NCBI RefSeq assembly: GCF_023184515.1
Contig: NZ_JAAHBP010000005.1
Coordinates: 62,001-126,000 of the forward strand
Direction: 5' to 3'
From: Streptomyces sp. D2-8
GTDB taxonomy: Bacteria > Actinomycetota > Actinomycetes > Streptomycetales > Streptomycetaceae
Length of the DNA: 64,000 bases
Part shown: piece by piece, positions 34,214 through 48,786 of the stretch
Position numbering within the stretch: the first letter of the stretch is position 1
How the letters are laid out: every line of letters begins with the position of its first letter
Made by a program: the position numbers and the translations under genes
The notes under the pieces: model-generated
Seen by the model: the letters and a program-made list of their open reading frames with translations, nothing else
Databases searched by the model: none
What the model was told of the DNA's origin: nothing

Positions 34214-34878
34214 CAGGCTGAAGGTGCGCCGGTGGTCAGGAGTCGGCTCGTGAATCCGGCTTGGCACAGGCGCTCGTACGCGGCGACCACGTCGGCAGGT
34301 AGGGGCTGGCTGATCATGAAGCCCTGCTCCGGGTAGACCATCAACCGCTGGAGCGCACCGACCAGCATGTCGATCACCAAGCGGGCATCACCGATGGAGT
34401 CGACGTACTCGTCCAGCGTCATCGGACTGGAGGCGCTGACGACCTCGACTCCGGGCCAGAGCTTCCGCGCGGTGGCGTAGGCCCGCCGCTCCTCGTACGG
34501 CTTGCTGATCAGGAGCACCGAGGACACCTCCACCCCGGCCTCCTCCAACAACTCTCGTGAGAAGCGGATGTTCTCGCCCGTGTTGCGGGCGCGAGGCTCG
34601 ACCAGGACGTCACTGCTGGGGACCCCGAGTTCCACTGCCCGCTCCCGGTAGTGGACGGCCTCGCCACGGGGCATGCGTTCCCGTGTCGTGGGGCTCGTGG
34701 CACCGGTGAACAGGAGCAGGGGGGCCATGCCGCGCCTGTATAGGTCCACTGCTCTATCGGCTACGCCCAGGTCGTGGCTGCCAAGTCCGATGGCCACCGA
34801 GCACGGCCGGGGAGAGTGGCCCATCTGGTGGTAGTCCCACACGCGTCGGGCGTCTGCCCAGTTCTGTGTCGAGATCAC
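34213..34878 (-). CDS. DUF218/YdcF-like protein
   Basis: The 221-residue protein carries the DUF218 pattern: VAIGLGSHDLGVADRAVDLY, LLLFTGATSP, VLVEPRARNTGENI and VLLISKPYEERRAYATARK. Members are SAM-binding or envelope-related proteins of uncertain activity. There is no membrane helix here, so it is likely cytosolic. GTG at 34878 follows GGAAGGGG and overlaps the stop of the GntR fragment (GTGA), which marks an old two-gene operon. The neighbouring IS inserted exactly at its stop codon without breaking it. Confidence 0.85.
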   Translation of the reverse strand: MISTQNWADARRVWDYHQMGHSPRPCSVAIGLGSHDLGVADRAVDLYRRGMAPLLLFTGATSPTTRERMPRGEAVHYRERAVELGVPSSDVLVEPRARNTGENIRFSRELLEEAGVEVSSVLLISKPYEERRAYATARKLWPGVEVVSASSPMTLDEYVDSIGDARLVIDMLVGALQRLMVYPEQGFMISQPLPADVVAAYERLCQAGFTSRLLTTGAPSA

Positions 34879-35162
34879 TGCTGCCCCTTCCTGTCCTTGG
34901 CCGAGTCGGGCACCTTGAAGTCGTACTCCCATGCGAAGCGGGATGCCGCGTGGACCCCAACGGCGAATTCCACGACGGTGCCCGCGGCCGTGTACGTCGT
35001 CCGGTGCAACTCGACGACCGGTTCGCCAGGCGGTAGCTGCAGCTGCTTCACCTCGTCCGGTGTAGCAGCACGGGCAAAGAGTCGCTCCCTCATGTGATCG
35101 ATCTCGTAACCCGCGTCGTACAGCACGCGAAATCCGCCACCTCGGCCGACGGGCCCCGGCAC
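34875..35162 (-). pseudogene. GntR-family regulator, only the C-terminal UTRA part left
   Basis: The surviving 80-95 codons (YEIDHMRERLFARAATPDEV, then GEPVVELHRTTYT and FAWEYDF) match the end of a UTRA ligand-binding domain. The whole N-terminal winged-helix domain is missing. Sequence right of about 35150 belongs to an oppositely oriented integrase that lacks its own start. GntR regulators next to DUF218 proteins are common in Streptomyces integrative elements, where KorSA-like members control transfer. Confidence 0.75.
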
Positions 35163-35597
35163 AGATCCGCGTCTTCATGGCGGCCCTGACCCGGGAGAAG
35201 GTCGGCGCCTCGGCCCTGCGCCCGCGTCCTGGAGGAGCGGCGCGAGCTGCAAGACCTGGAACGGAAGATCGCCGGTGAGCACTGGTCCCAGGAGCCGGAC
35301 CATGACCTGATCTTCTCCTCCGAGCACGGCGGCATGATCGACCCGATGGGCTTCTCGCGCACCTTCGATCGGCTCGTCAAGCGTGCCGGTGTCCGCCGCA
35401 TCACGGTCCGCCTGGCCCGGCACACCTGCGGCACGCTTCTCGCCTTCCTGAAGGTGCACCCCAAGGTCGCTCAGGCGATCCTCCGACACAGCCAGATCAG
35501 CATGACCATGGATGTCTACACGCACGTGGTAGGGGACAGCGAGCGGGAAGCGGTCGGCATGCTCGCCGAACTCCTGGAAGATCCACTCATCGGCTGA
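35163..35597 (+). pseudogene. Tyrosine integrase, C-terminal fragment with frameshift
   Basis: A first piece (IRVFMAALTREKVG at about 35165-35205) and a second in another frame (LEERRELQDLERKIAGEHW onward, about 35222-35597) come from one gene. The second keeps catalytic elements RLARHTCGTLL (Arg-His), HPKVAQAILRHSQ (His/Arg) and the tyrosine in MTMDVYTHV. The N-terminal arm-binding and core-binding domains are gone, so it cannot excise the element. It ends 38 bp from the right att repeat, the typical location of int beside a tRNA target. Confidence 0.85.
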
Positions 35598-35615
35598 TGT
35601 CAGCCATGGATGTCA

Positions 35616-35649
35616 AAGACCCCCAGCCGCTACCGACTGGGGGTCTTTT
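35616..35649 (-). terminator. tRNA-Ile terminator
   Basis: The stem aaagacccccag / ctgggggtcttt (10-nt loop) follows the tRNA-Ile 3' end on the minus strand. It is less perfect than the displaced copy at 31015-31050. Confidence 0.85.
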
Positions 35650-35699
35650 CGCTGGTGGGGCTAACAGGATTTGAACCTGTGGCCTCATCCTTATCAGGG
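35635..35699. repeat. Right attachment repeat (65 bp)
   Basis: Identical to 31035-31099 at an offset of exactly 4600 bp. It overlaps the 3' half of the intact tRNA-Ile, so the element brought its own copy of this half. Confidence 0.95.
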
Positions 35700-35730
35700 A
35701 TGCGCTCTAACCAACTGAGCTATAGCCCCG
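35657..35730 (-). tRNA. tRNA-Ile (GAT), target of the integrated element
   Basis: A 74-nt tRNA with acceptor stem GGGGCTA / TAGCCCC, discriminator A, encoded CCA (35654-35656), anticodon loop CTGATAA (GAT) and T-loop GTTCAAA. It was rebuilt by the element's att copy and should be functional. It lies 97 bp from the DUF3566 stop. Confidence 0.96.
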
Positions 35731-35826
35731 CCGCGCTCTGCGGTGTGTCCCGCGCGCTGACTCCTGAAGATTAGCGCACGACATGGGCAGTCCCAAAATC
35801 GGTTGTCGGGACAACGTCAAAGGACG

Positions 35827-36618
35827 TTACTCGTCCTCGGCGAGCGTCAGCTCCACGCCGCCCACGAAGCCCGCGGACAGGTTGTAGATGAACGCGCCGA
35901 GCGTCGCGAGGGCGGTCGCCAGGACGACGTCGATGACCGCGATGATCGACGCGAACAGCAGGACGTTGGGCAGCGACAGGAAGGCCTGCAGGTCGAAGCC
36001 GTTGGACTCGTTCGAGCCGGTGGCCTCGGAGATCGTGCCGCCGACCGTCGAGAAGACACCCATCGCGTCCATGACCATCCACAGCACGGCGGACGCGACG
36101 ATCGTGCAGATGCCCAGGGCGATGGAGAGCAGGAAGCTGACCTTCATCACCGACCACGGGTCGGCCTTCGCCACCCGCAGCCGCGCCTTGCGGACGCGGG
36201 GCGTGGTGCGCGCCCCCGTGCGCGGACGCCGTACGGCACCGGTACCGTCGCCCGCCCCGGCCGCCGCCTGCTGCTGCGCCGGGTAGGCCTGCGGCGGGTG
36301 GTACGGCCCGGCCGGCTGCTGCGCCTGCCGATCCCCGGGCAGGGGCGAGGCCGTGCCCGGCTCCTGCGCGGCCGACTGCGGCTGCGCGCCGGAGGCGGCC
36401 GGGCCCGCGCCGGCCTTGTGCTGGGTCTGCGGACCTCGGGTGTCCGTCACTCTTCCCCCCTGGGAGTCATGCGAGGGCGCGTCCTTGGTCGGGGACTTGA
36501 TCGCCTTCAGGTTGGTCGTGTGCGGGTCCGCCGCACGCGCGGCGGAGCCACGGCCGCCGTCGTCCGTGTCCGTACCCCTCGAGGTACCGCTCGGTCCGGC
36601 GCCCGTGGCTCCGCTCAC
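35827..36618 (-). CDS. DUF3566 membrane protein
   Basis: The 263-residue protein has a long Gln/Pro/Ala-rich cytosolic N-terminus (about 1-140), then RKARLRVAKADPWSVMKVSF, a membrane helix, an external loop and a second helix ending GFVGGVELTLAEDE. The DUF3566 domain is found directly after gyrA in many actinobacteria. Its role is unknown; position suggests a link to growth or chromosome biology. GTG at 36618 is 19 bp past the gyrA stop. Confidence 0.92.
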   Translation of the reverse strand: MSGATGAGPSGTSRGTDTDDGGRGSAARAADPHTTNLKAIKSPTKDAPSHDSQGGRVTDTRGPQTQHKAGAGPAASGAQPQSAAQEPGTASPLPGDRQAQQPAGPYHPPQAYPAQQQAAAGAGDGTGAVRRPRTGARTTPRVRKARLRVAKADPWSVMKVSFLLSIALGICTIVASAVLWMVMDAMGVFSTVGGTISEATGSNESNGFDLQAFLSLPNVLLFASIIAVIDVVLATALATLGAFIYNLSAGFVGGVELTLAEDE

Positions 36619-36637
36619 GCTGACTCACTCCTCGTGC

Positions 36638-39232
<2,595 letters not shown>

Positions 39233-39274
39233 TGCTGGTGAAGATCCTTCCTGGTGCGGTCAGCTGAGACCGAC

Positions 39275-41766
<2,492 letters not shown>

Positions 41767-42303
41767 TCAACCGTAGGTGTCGCCCGGACCGGTGCTGCCG
41801 GGGGCGCGCAGCGGGCCGTAGCGCCGGGCGGGGCCACCGGGGCCCTGCACCTTGATCAGCTTCACCCTGCCGTGGCCCAGGTCCTCGTTGAGGCGCGCGA
41901 CCAGCGTGGGCGCGAGCAGCCGGAGGTTCGTCGCCCAGGCCGTCGAATCGCAGCGCACGGTCAGGACGCACTCGTCCTCGTCGTACCTCTCCGGCTCACA
42001 GTGCTTCGCCACATCCTCGCCGACGATCTGCGGCCAGCGGCCCATCACACCGCCCACCGCCGCCGGCGCCTCCCAGCCGCGTTCGGTGATCAGCCGGTTG
42101 ATCGCGGACCCGAGCGCCATGGGGTCGCGCCCGTCGGCGCGCGCACCGGAGCGCAGACCGCCGCGGCGCGCCTGCTTCTTCTGCTGCGCCGCGTCCCCAC
42201 GCGCGCGTGCGGCTTCCTTGGCGGCGCGCAGCGCCACGCGCGCGAGGTCGACGCCGGAGGGCTCGGGCTGCTTCGGGGCGCCGCCGGGTGTGTTTTCCGT
42301 CAT
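41767..42303 (-). CDS. DUF721 (DciA-like) protein
   Basis: The 178-residue protein has a disordered basic N-terminus and a DUF721 domain from about residue 60 ([20 protein letters not shown], then [17 protein letters not shown] and [17 protein letters not shown]). DUF721 includes DciA, which loads or supports the replicative helicase in bacteria without DnaC. Its location in the dnaA-gyrA block fits that role. The ATG overlaps the recF stop (ATGA), so translation is coupled. Confidence 0.9.
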   Translation of the reverse strand: MTENTPGGAPKQPEPSGVDLARVALRAAKEAARARGDAAQQKKQARRGGLRSGARADGRDPMALGSAINRLITERGWEAPAAVGGVMGRWPQIVGEDVAKHCEPERYDEDECVLTVRCDSTAWATNLRLLAPTLVARLNEDLGHGRVKLIKVQGPGGPARRYGPLRAPGSTGPGDTYG

Positions 42304-43421
42304 ACCCGCTCCACCGTCCCCTCGGACACGGCGAACCGCGTCCCGGACAGCACATGCGGTACGTCGTCGTCGACCGCGGCCGTCACCAGGACCTGCTCGC
42401 CGGGCGCGACCAGTTCCGCGAGGCGCTCACGGCGGCGGGTGTCCAGCTCGGCGAAGACGTCGTCGAGCACCAGCACCGGCTCGTTGCCCTCTGCTCGGAG
42501 CAGGTCGTACGAGGCCAGGCGCAGCGCCAGCGCGTAGGACCACGACTCGCCGTGGGAGGCGTAGCCCTTGGCGGGGAGCTGGCCGAGCTTGAGCTGAAGG
42601 TCGTCCCGGTGCGGGCCGATCAGCGTGACGCCCCGCTCGACCTCCTGCCTGCGGGCCCCGGCGAGCGCAGCCATCAGCTGCTCGAAGAGGTCCTCGCGGG
42701 TGTGCGCCTCGCCCGGCGCGGACGGCTTGTACTCCAGCGCGATCGGGCCGCCGCCGGGGGCGAGTTGCTCGTAGGCCTTGTCGGCCAGCGGCTGGATCGT
42801 GGCGATCAGGTCCAGGCGCTGGGCGAGCAACTCGGCGCCCGCGCGCGCGAGATGCTGGTCCCACACGTCGAGGGTGGACATGTCCATGGTGCGGCCGCCG
42901 TGCCGACGGGCCAGCGCTGCCGACTTCAGCAGGGTGTTGCGCTGCTTGAGGACCCGGTCGTAGTCGGAACGGACCCCGGCCATGCGCGGGGAGCGCGCGG
43001 TGATCAGCTCGTCGAGGAAGCGGCGCCGCTCACCGGGGTCGCCCTTGACCAACGCGAGATCCTCGGGCGCGAACAGCACGGTCCGCACGATCCCCAGCAC
43101 GTCACGCGGCCTGACCTGCGAGGACCGGTTGATCCGGGCCCGGTTGGCGCGCCCCGGGTTCAGCTCAAGCTCGACCAGCTGCTGCCGTTCGCCCTGCCGG
43201 ACCTGGGCCCGGATGATCGCGCGGTCGGCGCCCATGCGGACCAGGGGGGCGTCGGAGGAGACCCGGTGGCTGCCGAGGGTGGCGAGATAGCCGACCGCCT
43301 CGACGAGGTTGGTCTTGCCCTGCCCGTTCGGCCCGACGAAGGCCGTCACCCCGGGGTCGAGAGGGACCTCGACCCGGGGGTACGAGCGGAAGTCGGCCAG
43401 CGACAGATGCGTGACGTGCAT
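42300..43421 (-). CDS. recF: RecF recombination mediator
   Basis: The 373-residue ABC-type ATPase has Walker [10 protein letters not shown] (about 30-38), the signature region [17 protein letters not shown] and Walker [13 protein letters not shown]. RecF helps load RecA on gapped DNA and supports restart of stalled forks. It lies between gnd and the DUF721 gene, with the stop overlapping the latter. Confidence 0.96.
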   Translation of the reverse strand: MHVTHLSLADFRSYPRVEVPLDPGVTAFVGPNGQGKTNLVEAVGYLATLGSHRVSSDAPLVRMGADRAIIRAQVRQGERQQLVELELNPGRANRARINRSSQVRPRDVLGIVRTVLFAPEDLALVKGDPGERRRFLDELITARSPRMAGVRSDYDRVLKQRNTLLKSAALARRHGGRTMDMSTLDVWDQHLARAGAELLAQRLDLIATIQPLADKAYEQLAPGGGPIALEYKPSAPGEAHTREDLFEQLMAALAGARRQEVERGVTLIGPHRDDLQLKLGQLPAKGYASHGESWSYALALRLASYDLLRAEGNEPVLVLDDVFAELDTRRRERLAELVAPGEQVLVTAAVDDDVPHVLSGTRFAVSEGTVERV

Positions 43422-43494
43422 GGTCGTTTCGCCGACCTCCCCGGACGGTTGTGGACTGCGGTGCAGCCCTGTGGACTACTTCTTCTCGGCTGGG

Positions 43495-44370
43495 CTACTT
43501 CTTCTCGACCGCGTGGCCGCCGAACTGGTTCCGCAGCGCCGCGATCATCTTCATCTGGGGCGAGTCCTCCTGGCGGGAGGCGAACCGCGCGAACAGCGAC
43601 GCGGTGATCGCCGGCAGCGGCACCGCGTTGTCGATGGCGGCTTCCACAGTCCAGCGTCCCTCGCCCGAGTCCTGTGCATAACCCCGGAGCTCGTCCAGGT
43701 GCTCGTCCTCGTCGAGCGCGTTGACCGCGAGGTCGAGCAGCCAGGAGCGGATGACCGTGCCCTCCTGCCAGGAGCGGAAGACCTCCCGGACATCGGTCAC
43801 GGAGTCGACCTTCTCCAGAAGCTCCCAGCCCTCGGCGTAAGCCTGCATCATCGCGTACTCGATGCCGTTGTGGACCATCTTCGCGAAGTGGCCCGCGCCG
43901 ACCTTGCCGGCGTGCACCGATCCCGCGTCGCCCTCCGGCTTGAGGGCGTCGAAGACCGGCTGCACCTTGGCGACGTTCTCCTTGTCGCCGCCGTACATCA
44001 GCGCGTAGCCGTTCTCCAGGCCCCAGACACCGCCGGAGACGCCGCAGTCGACGAAGCCGATGCCCTTGGCCGCCAGCTCCTCGGCGTGCCTCTCGTCGTC
44101 GGTCCAGCGGGAGTTGCCGCCGTCCACGACGACGTCGCCCGGCTCCAGCAGCTCGGCGAGCCGGTCGATCGTGGTCTGCGTGGCCTCACCGGCCGGGACC
44201 ATCACCCAGATCACGCGCGGGCCGCTGAGCTTGCCCACAAGCTCTTCCAGGCTGTGGACATCGGCGAGGTCCGGGTTGCGGTCGTATCCGAGGACGGTGT
44301 GACCTGCGCGGCGGATCCGCTCGCGCATGTTGCCGCCCATCTTGCCGAGGCCGACGAGACCGAGCTCCAT
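43495..44370 (-). CDS. gnd: 6-phosphogluconate dehydrogenase (decarboxylating)
   Basis: The 291-residue short-form enzyme of the pentose phosphate pathway makes ribulose 5-phosphate, CO2 and NAD(P)H. The Rossmann motif GLGKMGGNM is at residues 7-15; VDGGNSRWTD, the substrate site KMVHNGIEY and GEGRWT follow. It is about 290 residues, the YqeC-type length, not 470. Its place between dnaN and recF is a Streptomyces feature, and metabolic coupling to replication has not been shown. Confidence 0.95.
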   Translation of the reverse strand: MELGLVGLGKMGGNMRERIRRAGHTVLGYDRNPDLADVHSLEELVGKLSGPRVIWVMVPAGEATQTTIDRLAELLEPGDVVVDGGNSRWTDDERHAEELAAKGIGFVDCGVSGGVWGLENGYALMYGGDKENVAKVQPVFDALKPEGDAGSVHAGKVGAGHFAKMVHNGIEYAMMQAYAEGWELLEKVDSVTDVREVFRSWQEGTVIRSWLLDLAVNALDEDEHLDELRGYAQDSGEGRWTVEAAIDNAVPLPAITASLFARFASRQEDSPQMKMIAALRNQFGGHAVEKK

Positions 44371-44528
44371 CAGTTGTGTTCCTTAGGTTCTGCGACGTGG
44401 CGTGGCGGCACGTGCTGTACCGCGAGGCACTTTCGTACCCGCGCCCGAGCCTAAACCCGGACGCTCGCGCACATCTGTGGGCATACGCGCTCAGTCGTAC
44501 GCCCTCACCTGCGGGTTTGCCCTCAGCC

Positions 44529-44537
44529 TGTGGACAA
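44529..44537. promoter_or_regulatory. Isolated perfect DnaA box between dnaN and gnd
   Basis: TGTGGACAA, reverse complement of TTGTCCACA, in the 208-bp gap between dnaN and gnd, 1.4 kb from the origin. Confidence 0.7.
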
Positions 44538-44578
44538 CCGCGGATGATCCCCAGCCCGTCACCGGCCTTCGCGCCGGG

Positions 44579-45709
44579 TCAGCCGCTGAGGCGCACCGGC
44601 ATGATCAGGTACTTGTAGGCCTCGTCCGCCTCGGCGTCCAGCGCCGGCTTGCCGCTGAGCAGCGCGGGCTTGGTGGACGTCGTGAACGACAGCTGGGCGA
44701 CCGGGGAGTCGATCGCGCTCAGGCCGTCCAGCAGGAACGTCGGGTTGAAGGCGATCGACACGTCGTCGCCCTCCAGCTGGGCGTCGACCCGCTCCACAGC
44801 CTGTGCGTCGTCGCTGGAACCGGCCTCCAGGATCAGCACGCCCTGCTCGAAGCTGAGCCGCACCGGGGTGTTGCGCTCGGCGACCAGGGCCACACGCTTG
44901 ACGGCCTCCACGAAGGGGGCGGTCTCGATCACGGCGACGCTGTTGAACTCGGTCGGGAACAGCGAGCGGTACTTCGGGAGGTCACCCTCCAGCAGACGCG
45001 TGGTCGTGCGACGGCCCGCGCCCTCGAAACCGATCAGGCCCTCGCCCGAGCCCCCGCCGGACAGCGCCAGGATGACGCTGTCGCCGCTTGTGAGGGCCTT
45101 GGCGGTGTCCAGAAGCGTCTTGGCGGGCACCAGGGCGACCGCGGAGGCCTCCGGGTTCTCCGGCTTCCACAGGAACTCGCGGACCGCGAAGCGGTAGCGG
45201 TCGGTGGACGCCAGCGTGACGGTGTCGCCCTCGATCTCGATGCGCACACCGGTGAGGACGGGCAGCGTGTCGTCACGGCCGGCCGCGATGGCGACCTGGG
45301 CGGCCGCGGAGGCGAAGACCTCGCCGGGGACCGTGCCCGTCGCGTTCGGCATCTGGGGCAGGGCCGGGTACTCCTCCACAGGCAGGGTGTGGAGTGTGAA
45401 CCGGGACGAGCCGCAGACCACGGTCGCCCGTACACCGTCTGTGGAAATCTCCACCGGCCGGTTGGGCAGCGCGCGGCAGATGTCCGCGAGCAGGCGGCCG
45501 GAGACCAGGACCGTGCCCTCCTCGTCGACCTCGGCCTCCACCGACACACGGGCGGAGACCTCGTAGTCGAAGCTGGACAGGCTCAGCTGGCCTTCCTCGG
45601 CCTTCAGCAGCAAGCCGGCGAGGACAGGCGCCGGCGGACGGGCCGGGAGGCTGCGTGCCGCCCAGGCCACTGCCTCCGCGAGTACGTCGCGTTCCACCCG
45701 GATCTTCAC
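44579..45709 (-). CDS. dnaN: DNA polymerase III beta sliding clamp
   Basis: The 376-residue clamp has three repeated domains of about 120 residues. It forms a ring around DNA and tethers Pol III. Recognisable blocks are ERDVLAEAVAWAARSLPARP at the start, LPVEEYPALP, ASTDRYRFAVREF and the C-terminal YKYLIMPVRLSG. GTG at 45709 gives the standard Streptomyces length; the upstream open frame is oriC-side leader. It is the first gene left of oriC. Confidence 0.97.
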   Translation of the reverse strand: MKIRVERDVLAEAVAWAARSLPARPPAPVLAGLLLKAEEGQLSLSSFDYEVSARVSVEAEVDEEGTVLVSGRLLADICRALPNRPVEISTDGVRATVVCGSSRFTLHTLPVEEYPALPQMPNATGTVPGEVFASAAAQVAIAAGRDDTLPVLTGVRIEIEGDTVTLASTDRYRFAVREFLWKPENPEASAVALVPAKTLLDTAKALTSGDSVILALSGGGSGEGLIGFEGAGRRTTTRLLEGDLPKYRSLFPTEFNSVAVIETAPFVEAVKRVALVAERNTPVRLSFEQGVLILEAGSSDDAQAVERVDAQLEGDDVSIAFNPTFLLDGLSAIDSPVAQLSFTTSTKPALLSGKPALDAEADEAYKYLIMPVRLSG

Positions 45710-45953
45710 TGTTGCCGCCTCCTGCTGTTGCCGGCGCTTCTCGCTCTGCCTGGCCCTCGTCGTCTGTCTCGGTGTCGACGGTCCCTGTGAGGGGAGGACA
45801 CCGGGGACCAGTCTGACGCACCGCACTGACAGTAGGTGCCTCTCGGGGTCAAGTCGTGACGAGGGGCAGCCGGGCACCGAAGAGCGAGTTGTGCACAGGG
45901 CCCTCTTCGAAACGGATTCCCAGCTCTCTCTAGTCGGGAGTAGTAGTAGGGCC

Positions 45954-46461
45954 TGTGGATACCGTGGATAACCTCGTTTTCCCAGCTCAGAGCGGGAATT
46001 TTATCCACTGGTCCTGTGGGCGGAGGCGGTGGACAACCGGACGCATCTGTGGAGAACAGAAAGTTCTGCACACGCCGTGCACAGGGAGAGGCGAGTTCTC
46101 CCCAACGCCATCCCCAGCTTTACCCACCTTTCCCACAGGCCAACCCGGCACCTTCGTGTGACGCCTTTCACTCGACCCGGTGAGGAGGCGCGTCGCGTTG
46201 CCGAACAGTGGACAGGCATGTGGAGAAGCGGGCGATCGCTGGGGACAACCGCCCCCAGCCTGTGGGCAGCCGGTGGACAACTCGGTGCACAGACTGTGGA
46301 TCACCCCGTCGTCCACAGTCTGTGGAGATCCTTCGTCCACCAATCCACAAGCACCTGAGCTGGCCTGATGGTCTTTCAACAGTGGCCGCTGTGGACACGA
46401 TCTGGACAACTCCCCGGTCCCCAGGATGTGGACGGCAGAAAGTCCCCGAATCTGTGGAGGG
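45954..46461. other. oriC: Chromosomal replication origin, oriC, with about 18 DnaA boxes
   Basis: This non-coding region between dnaN and dnaA is packed with TGTGGA-type DnaA boxes on both strands. Examples are 45954-45962 (TGTGGATAC), 45963-45971 (CGTGGATAA), 46001-46009 (TTATCCACT), 46028-46036 (GGTGGACAA), 46048-46056 and 46219-46227 (TGTGGAGAA), 46240-46248, 46272-46280 (GGTGGACAA), 46295-46303 (TGTGGATCA), 46309-46317 (TCGTCCACA), 46321-46329, 46341-46349 (CAATCCACA), 46390-46398 (TGTGGACAC), 46401-46409 (TCTGGACAA), 46427-46435 and 46453-46461. Few match the consensus exactly, as is usual in Streptomyces. No E. coli-like AT-rich 13-mers are seen; the nearest AT-rich point is gggaattttatccactgg at about 45994. 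Confidence 0.95.
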
Positions 46462-46698
46462 AGGCCGTAACCCGGCGATTAATCGAACAGCGGGGTGCGG
46501 CCGGGTGCCCGGGGTGAGGGCCGATGATCCGCCGTGGAGGCCCGGAAACAGGGCCGTACGGGTCATGGAAGCGGCCCTGGGGACCACAGAAGCCGACGCA
46601 CACCACGACCGCGGGGACCACGGAAGCCGAGGCACACCAGAAGAAGGGCGCCCCCGGATTCCTCCGCGGGCGCCCTCAGTGGCGTTCTGCCGTCGCCG

Positions 46699-48786
46699 TC
46701 AGCCGTTCTTGATGCGGTTGGTCAGCTCCGTGACCTGGTTGTAGATGGAGCGGCGCTCGGCCATCAGATTGCGGATCTTGCGGTCCGCGTGCATGACCGT
46801 CGTGTGGTCGCGGCCGCCGAACAGCGCACCGATCTTCGGCAGCGACAGGTCCGTCAGCTCACGGCACAGGTACATGGCGATCTGCCGGGCGGTGACCAGG
46901 GCGCGGCCGCGCGAGGTGCCGCACAGGTCCTCGACGGTCAGCCCGAAGTAGTCCGCCGTCGCGCCCATGATGGCCGTCGACGTGATCTCGGGCGCCGAAT
47001 CGTCGCCACCGGGGATGAGGTCCTTCAGAACGATCTCCGTCAGCCCCAGATCCACCGGCTGCCGGTTGAGCGAGGCGAACGCCGTGACCCGGATCAGCGC
47101 GCCCTCCAGCTCACGGATGTTCCGCGAGATCCGGGACGCGATGAACTCCAGTACCTCCGGCGGCGCGTTCAGCTGCTCCTGCACCGCCTTCTTGCGGAGG
47201 ATCGCGATCCGAGTCTCCAGCTCGGGCGGCTGGACGTCCGTGATCAGACCCCACTCGAAACGGTTCCGCAGCCGGTCCTCCAGCGTCACCAGCTGCTTCG
47301 GCGGCCGGTCGGAGGACAGCACGATCTGCTTGTTGGCGTTGTGGAGCGTGTTGAAGGTGTGGAAGAACTCCTCCTGCGTCGACTCCTTGTCCGCCAGGAA
47401 CTGGATGTCGTCGACGAGCAGGATGTCCATCTCGCGGTACCGCTTGCGGAAGCTGTCGCCCTTGCCGTCGCGGATGGAGTTGATGAACTCGTTGGTGAAC
47501 TCCTCCGAGCTCACGTACCGCACCCGCGTGCCCGGGTAGAGGCTGCGCGCGTAGTGCCCGATCGCGTGCAGCAGGTGCGTCTTGCCGAGCCCGGACTCCC
47601 CGTAGATGAACAAGGGGTTGTACGCCTTCGCGGGTGCCTCGGCCACAGCGACCGCGGCCGCGTGCGCGAAGCGGTTGGAGGCGCCGATGACGAACGTGTC
47701 GAAGAGGTACTTCGGATTCAGGCGGGCGGTCGGCTCGCCGGGGCCGGTCGCCGGCGCGGGCTGCGCGGCCAGCGGGCCGGGCGCACCGGTCGTCGGCAGG
47801 TTCGGGCCGACCGGGCCGCCCCGGTGGACGTGCCCCGAGCCGGCCGGCGGCTCGGGCAGCTCCCGGCGCACCGCGTCGCGCTGGTCGTAGTCGCCGCGTG
47901 ACGTGTCGTAGTCGGAGCGCTGCTGCTCGTAGGAGGGGCGCTCCGTGGGCTGCGGGCGGTAGTCCTGCGAGGGGGAGCCGTAGGCGTCCTGGGAGGGCGG
48001 GCCGTAGGAGTCCTTGGACCCGTAAGCGTCCTGGGAGCCGTGGGATCCGTAGGTGTCCTGCGAGCCGGAGCCGTATGCGTCCTGCGGGTTGTAGGAGTCC
48101 CGGGAGCCGTACGCGTCCTGCCCGGGTGACGCGTACGGGTCACGCTCGGGAAAGCCGAGGCGCTGCTGCTGCCAGCCGTACTCGTCCTGCTGTGCCGGCC
48201 GCGGCCAGGCGCCGGGCTCGGGGCGCTGGTACTCGGACGGGTACGCGGGACGGGCCGTGGGAAGTTGATCTGCGCGCGTAGGCGGATGCTGGTCGCCGGC
48301 CGGGCCGGGCAGCTGGTCGGCCCGGTGGCGGCCGTACCCCTCGTACCCGTCGCGGTCCTGGCGGTCATAGGCGTCGCGCTCCGGGCGGTCGTATCCGTCA
48401 CGCTCGGGACGGTCGTATCCGTCACGGTCCTGGCGCGCGGCCGGAAGCTCGGGCTCCTCGTAGCGCTGCTGGGGGCGGGACGGGGGCGCCGGCGGGGCGG
48501 GGGGCTCACCCGCGGAGTCGTCGACGGTGATCGCGATCCGGATCGGGCGGCCGCACTCGCGGCTCAGCGTCTCGCTGACGATCGGCGCCAGCCGGCCCTC
48601 GAGTACGCCTTTCGCGAATTCGTTCGGTACGGCGAGCAGGGCGGTGTCCGCGACCAGCGCGAGCGGCTGGCAGCGCCGGATCCAGTGCTCGTCCTTCCCT
48701 TCCACTCCTTGACCGCGGCCCTCCCCGAGGAGCTGCTCCAATACGCGTGGCCACACTGCGGCAAGATCGGCAGGTACGTCAGCCAC
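46699..48786 (-). CDS. dnaA: DnaA replication initiator
   Basis: The 695-residue initiator has domain I (about 1-95, [14 protein letters not shown]), a very long disordered domain II (about 95-335) with two tracts of tandem repeats (YDRPERDG and DAYGSxSQD-like), an AAA+ domain III with Walker [10 protein letters not shown] (about 395) and Walker [15 protein letters not shown], and a DNA-binding domain IV with [19 protein letters not shown] and [11 protein letters not shown]. It opens oriC just downstream. GTG at 48786 is the start. Domain II is longer than in most bacteria, typical of Streptomyces. DnaA boxes in its own promoter suggest autoregulation. Confidence 0.98.
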   Translation of the reverse strand: MADVPADLAAVWPRVLEQLLGEGRGQGVEGKDEHWIRRCQPLALVADTALLAVPNEFAKGVLEGRLAPIVSETLSRECGRPIRIAITVDDSAGEPPAPPAPPSRPQQRYEEPELPAARQDRDGYDRPERDGYDRPERDAYDRQDRDGYEGYGRHRADQLPGPAGDQHPPTRADQLPTARPAYPSEYQRPEPGAWPRPAQQDEYGWQQQRLGFPERDPYASPGQDAYGSRDSYNPQDAYGSGSQDTYGSHGSQDAYGSKDSYGPPSQDAYGSPSQDYRPQPTERPSYEQQRSDYDTSRGDYDQRDAVRRELPEPPAGSGHVHRGGPVGPNLPTTGAPGPLAAQPAPATGPGEPTARLNPKYLFDTFVIGASNRFAHAAAVAVAEAPAKAYNPLFIYGESGLGKTHLLHAIGHYARSLYPGTRVRYVSSEEFTNEFINSIRDGKGDSFRKRYREMDILLVDDIQFLADKESTQEEFFHTFNTLHNANKQIVLSSDRPPKQLVTLEDRLRNRFEWGLITDVQPPELETRIAILRKKAVQEQLNAPPEVLEFIASRISRNIRELEGALIRVTAFASLNRQPVDLGLTEIVLKDLIPGGDDSAPEITSTAIMGATADYFGLTVEDLCGTSRGRALVTARQIAMYLCRELTDLSLPKIGALFGGRDHTTVMHADRKIRNLMAERRSIYNQVTELTNRIKNG

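Noticed and set aside
45710..46698. Protein-coding frames within the oriC region
   Set aside because: Short frames on both strands coincide with the repeated DnaA boxes and have no domain or ribosome site.
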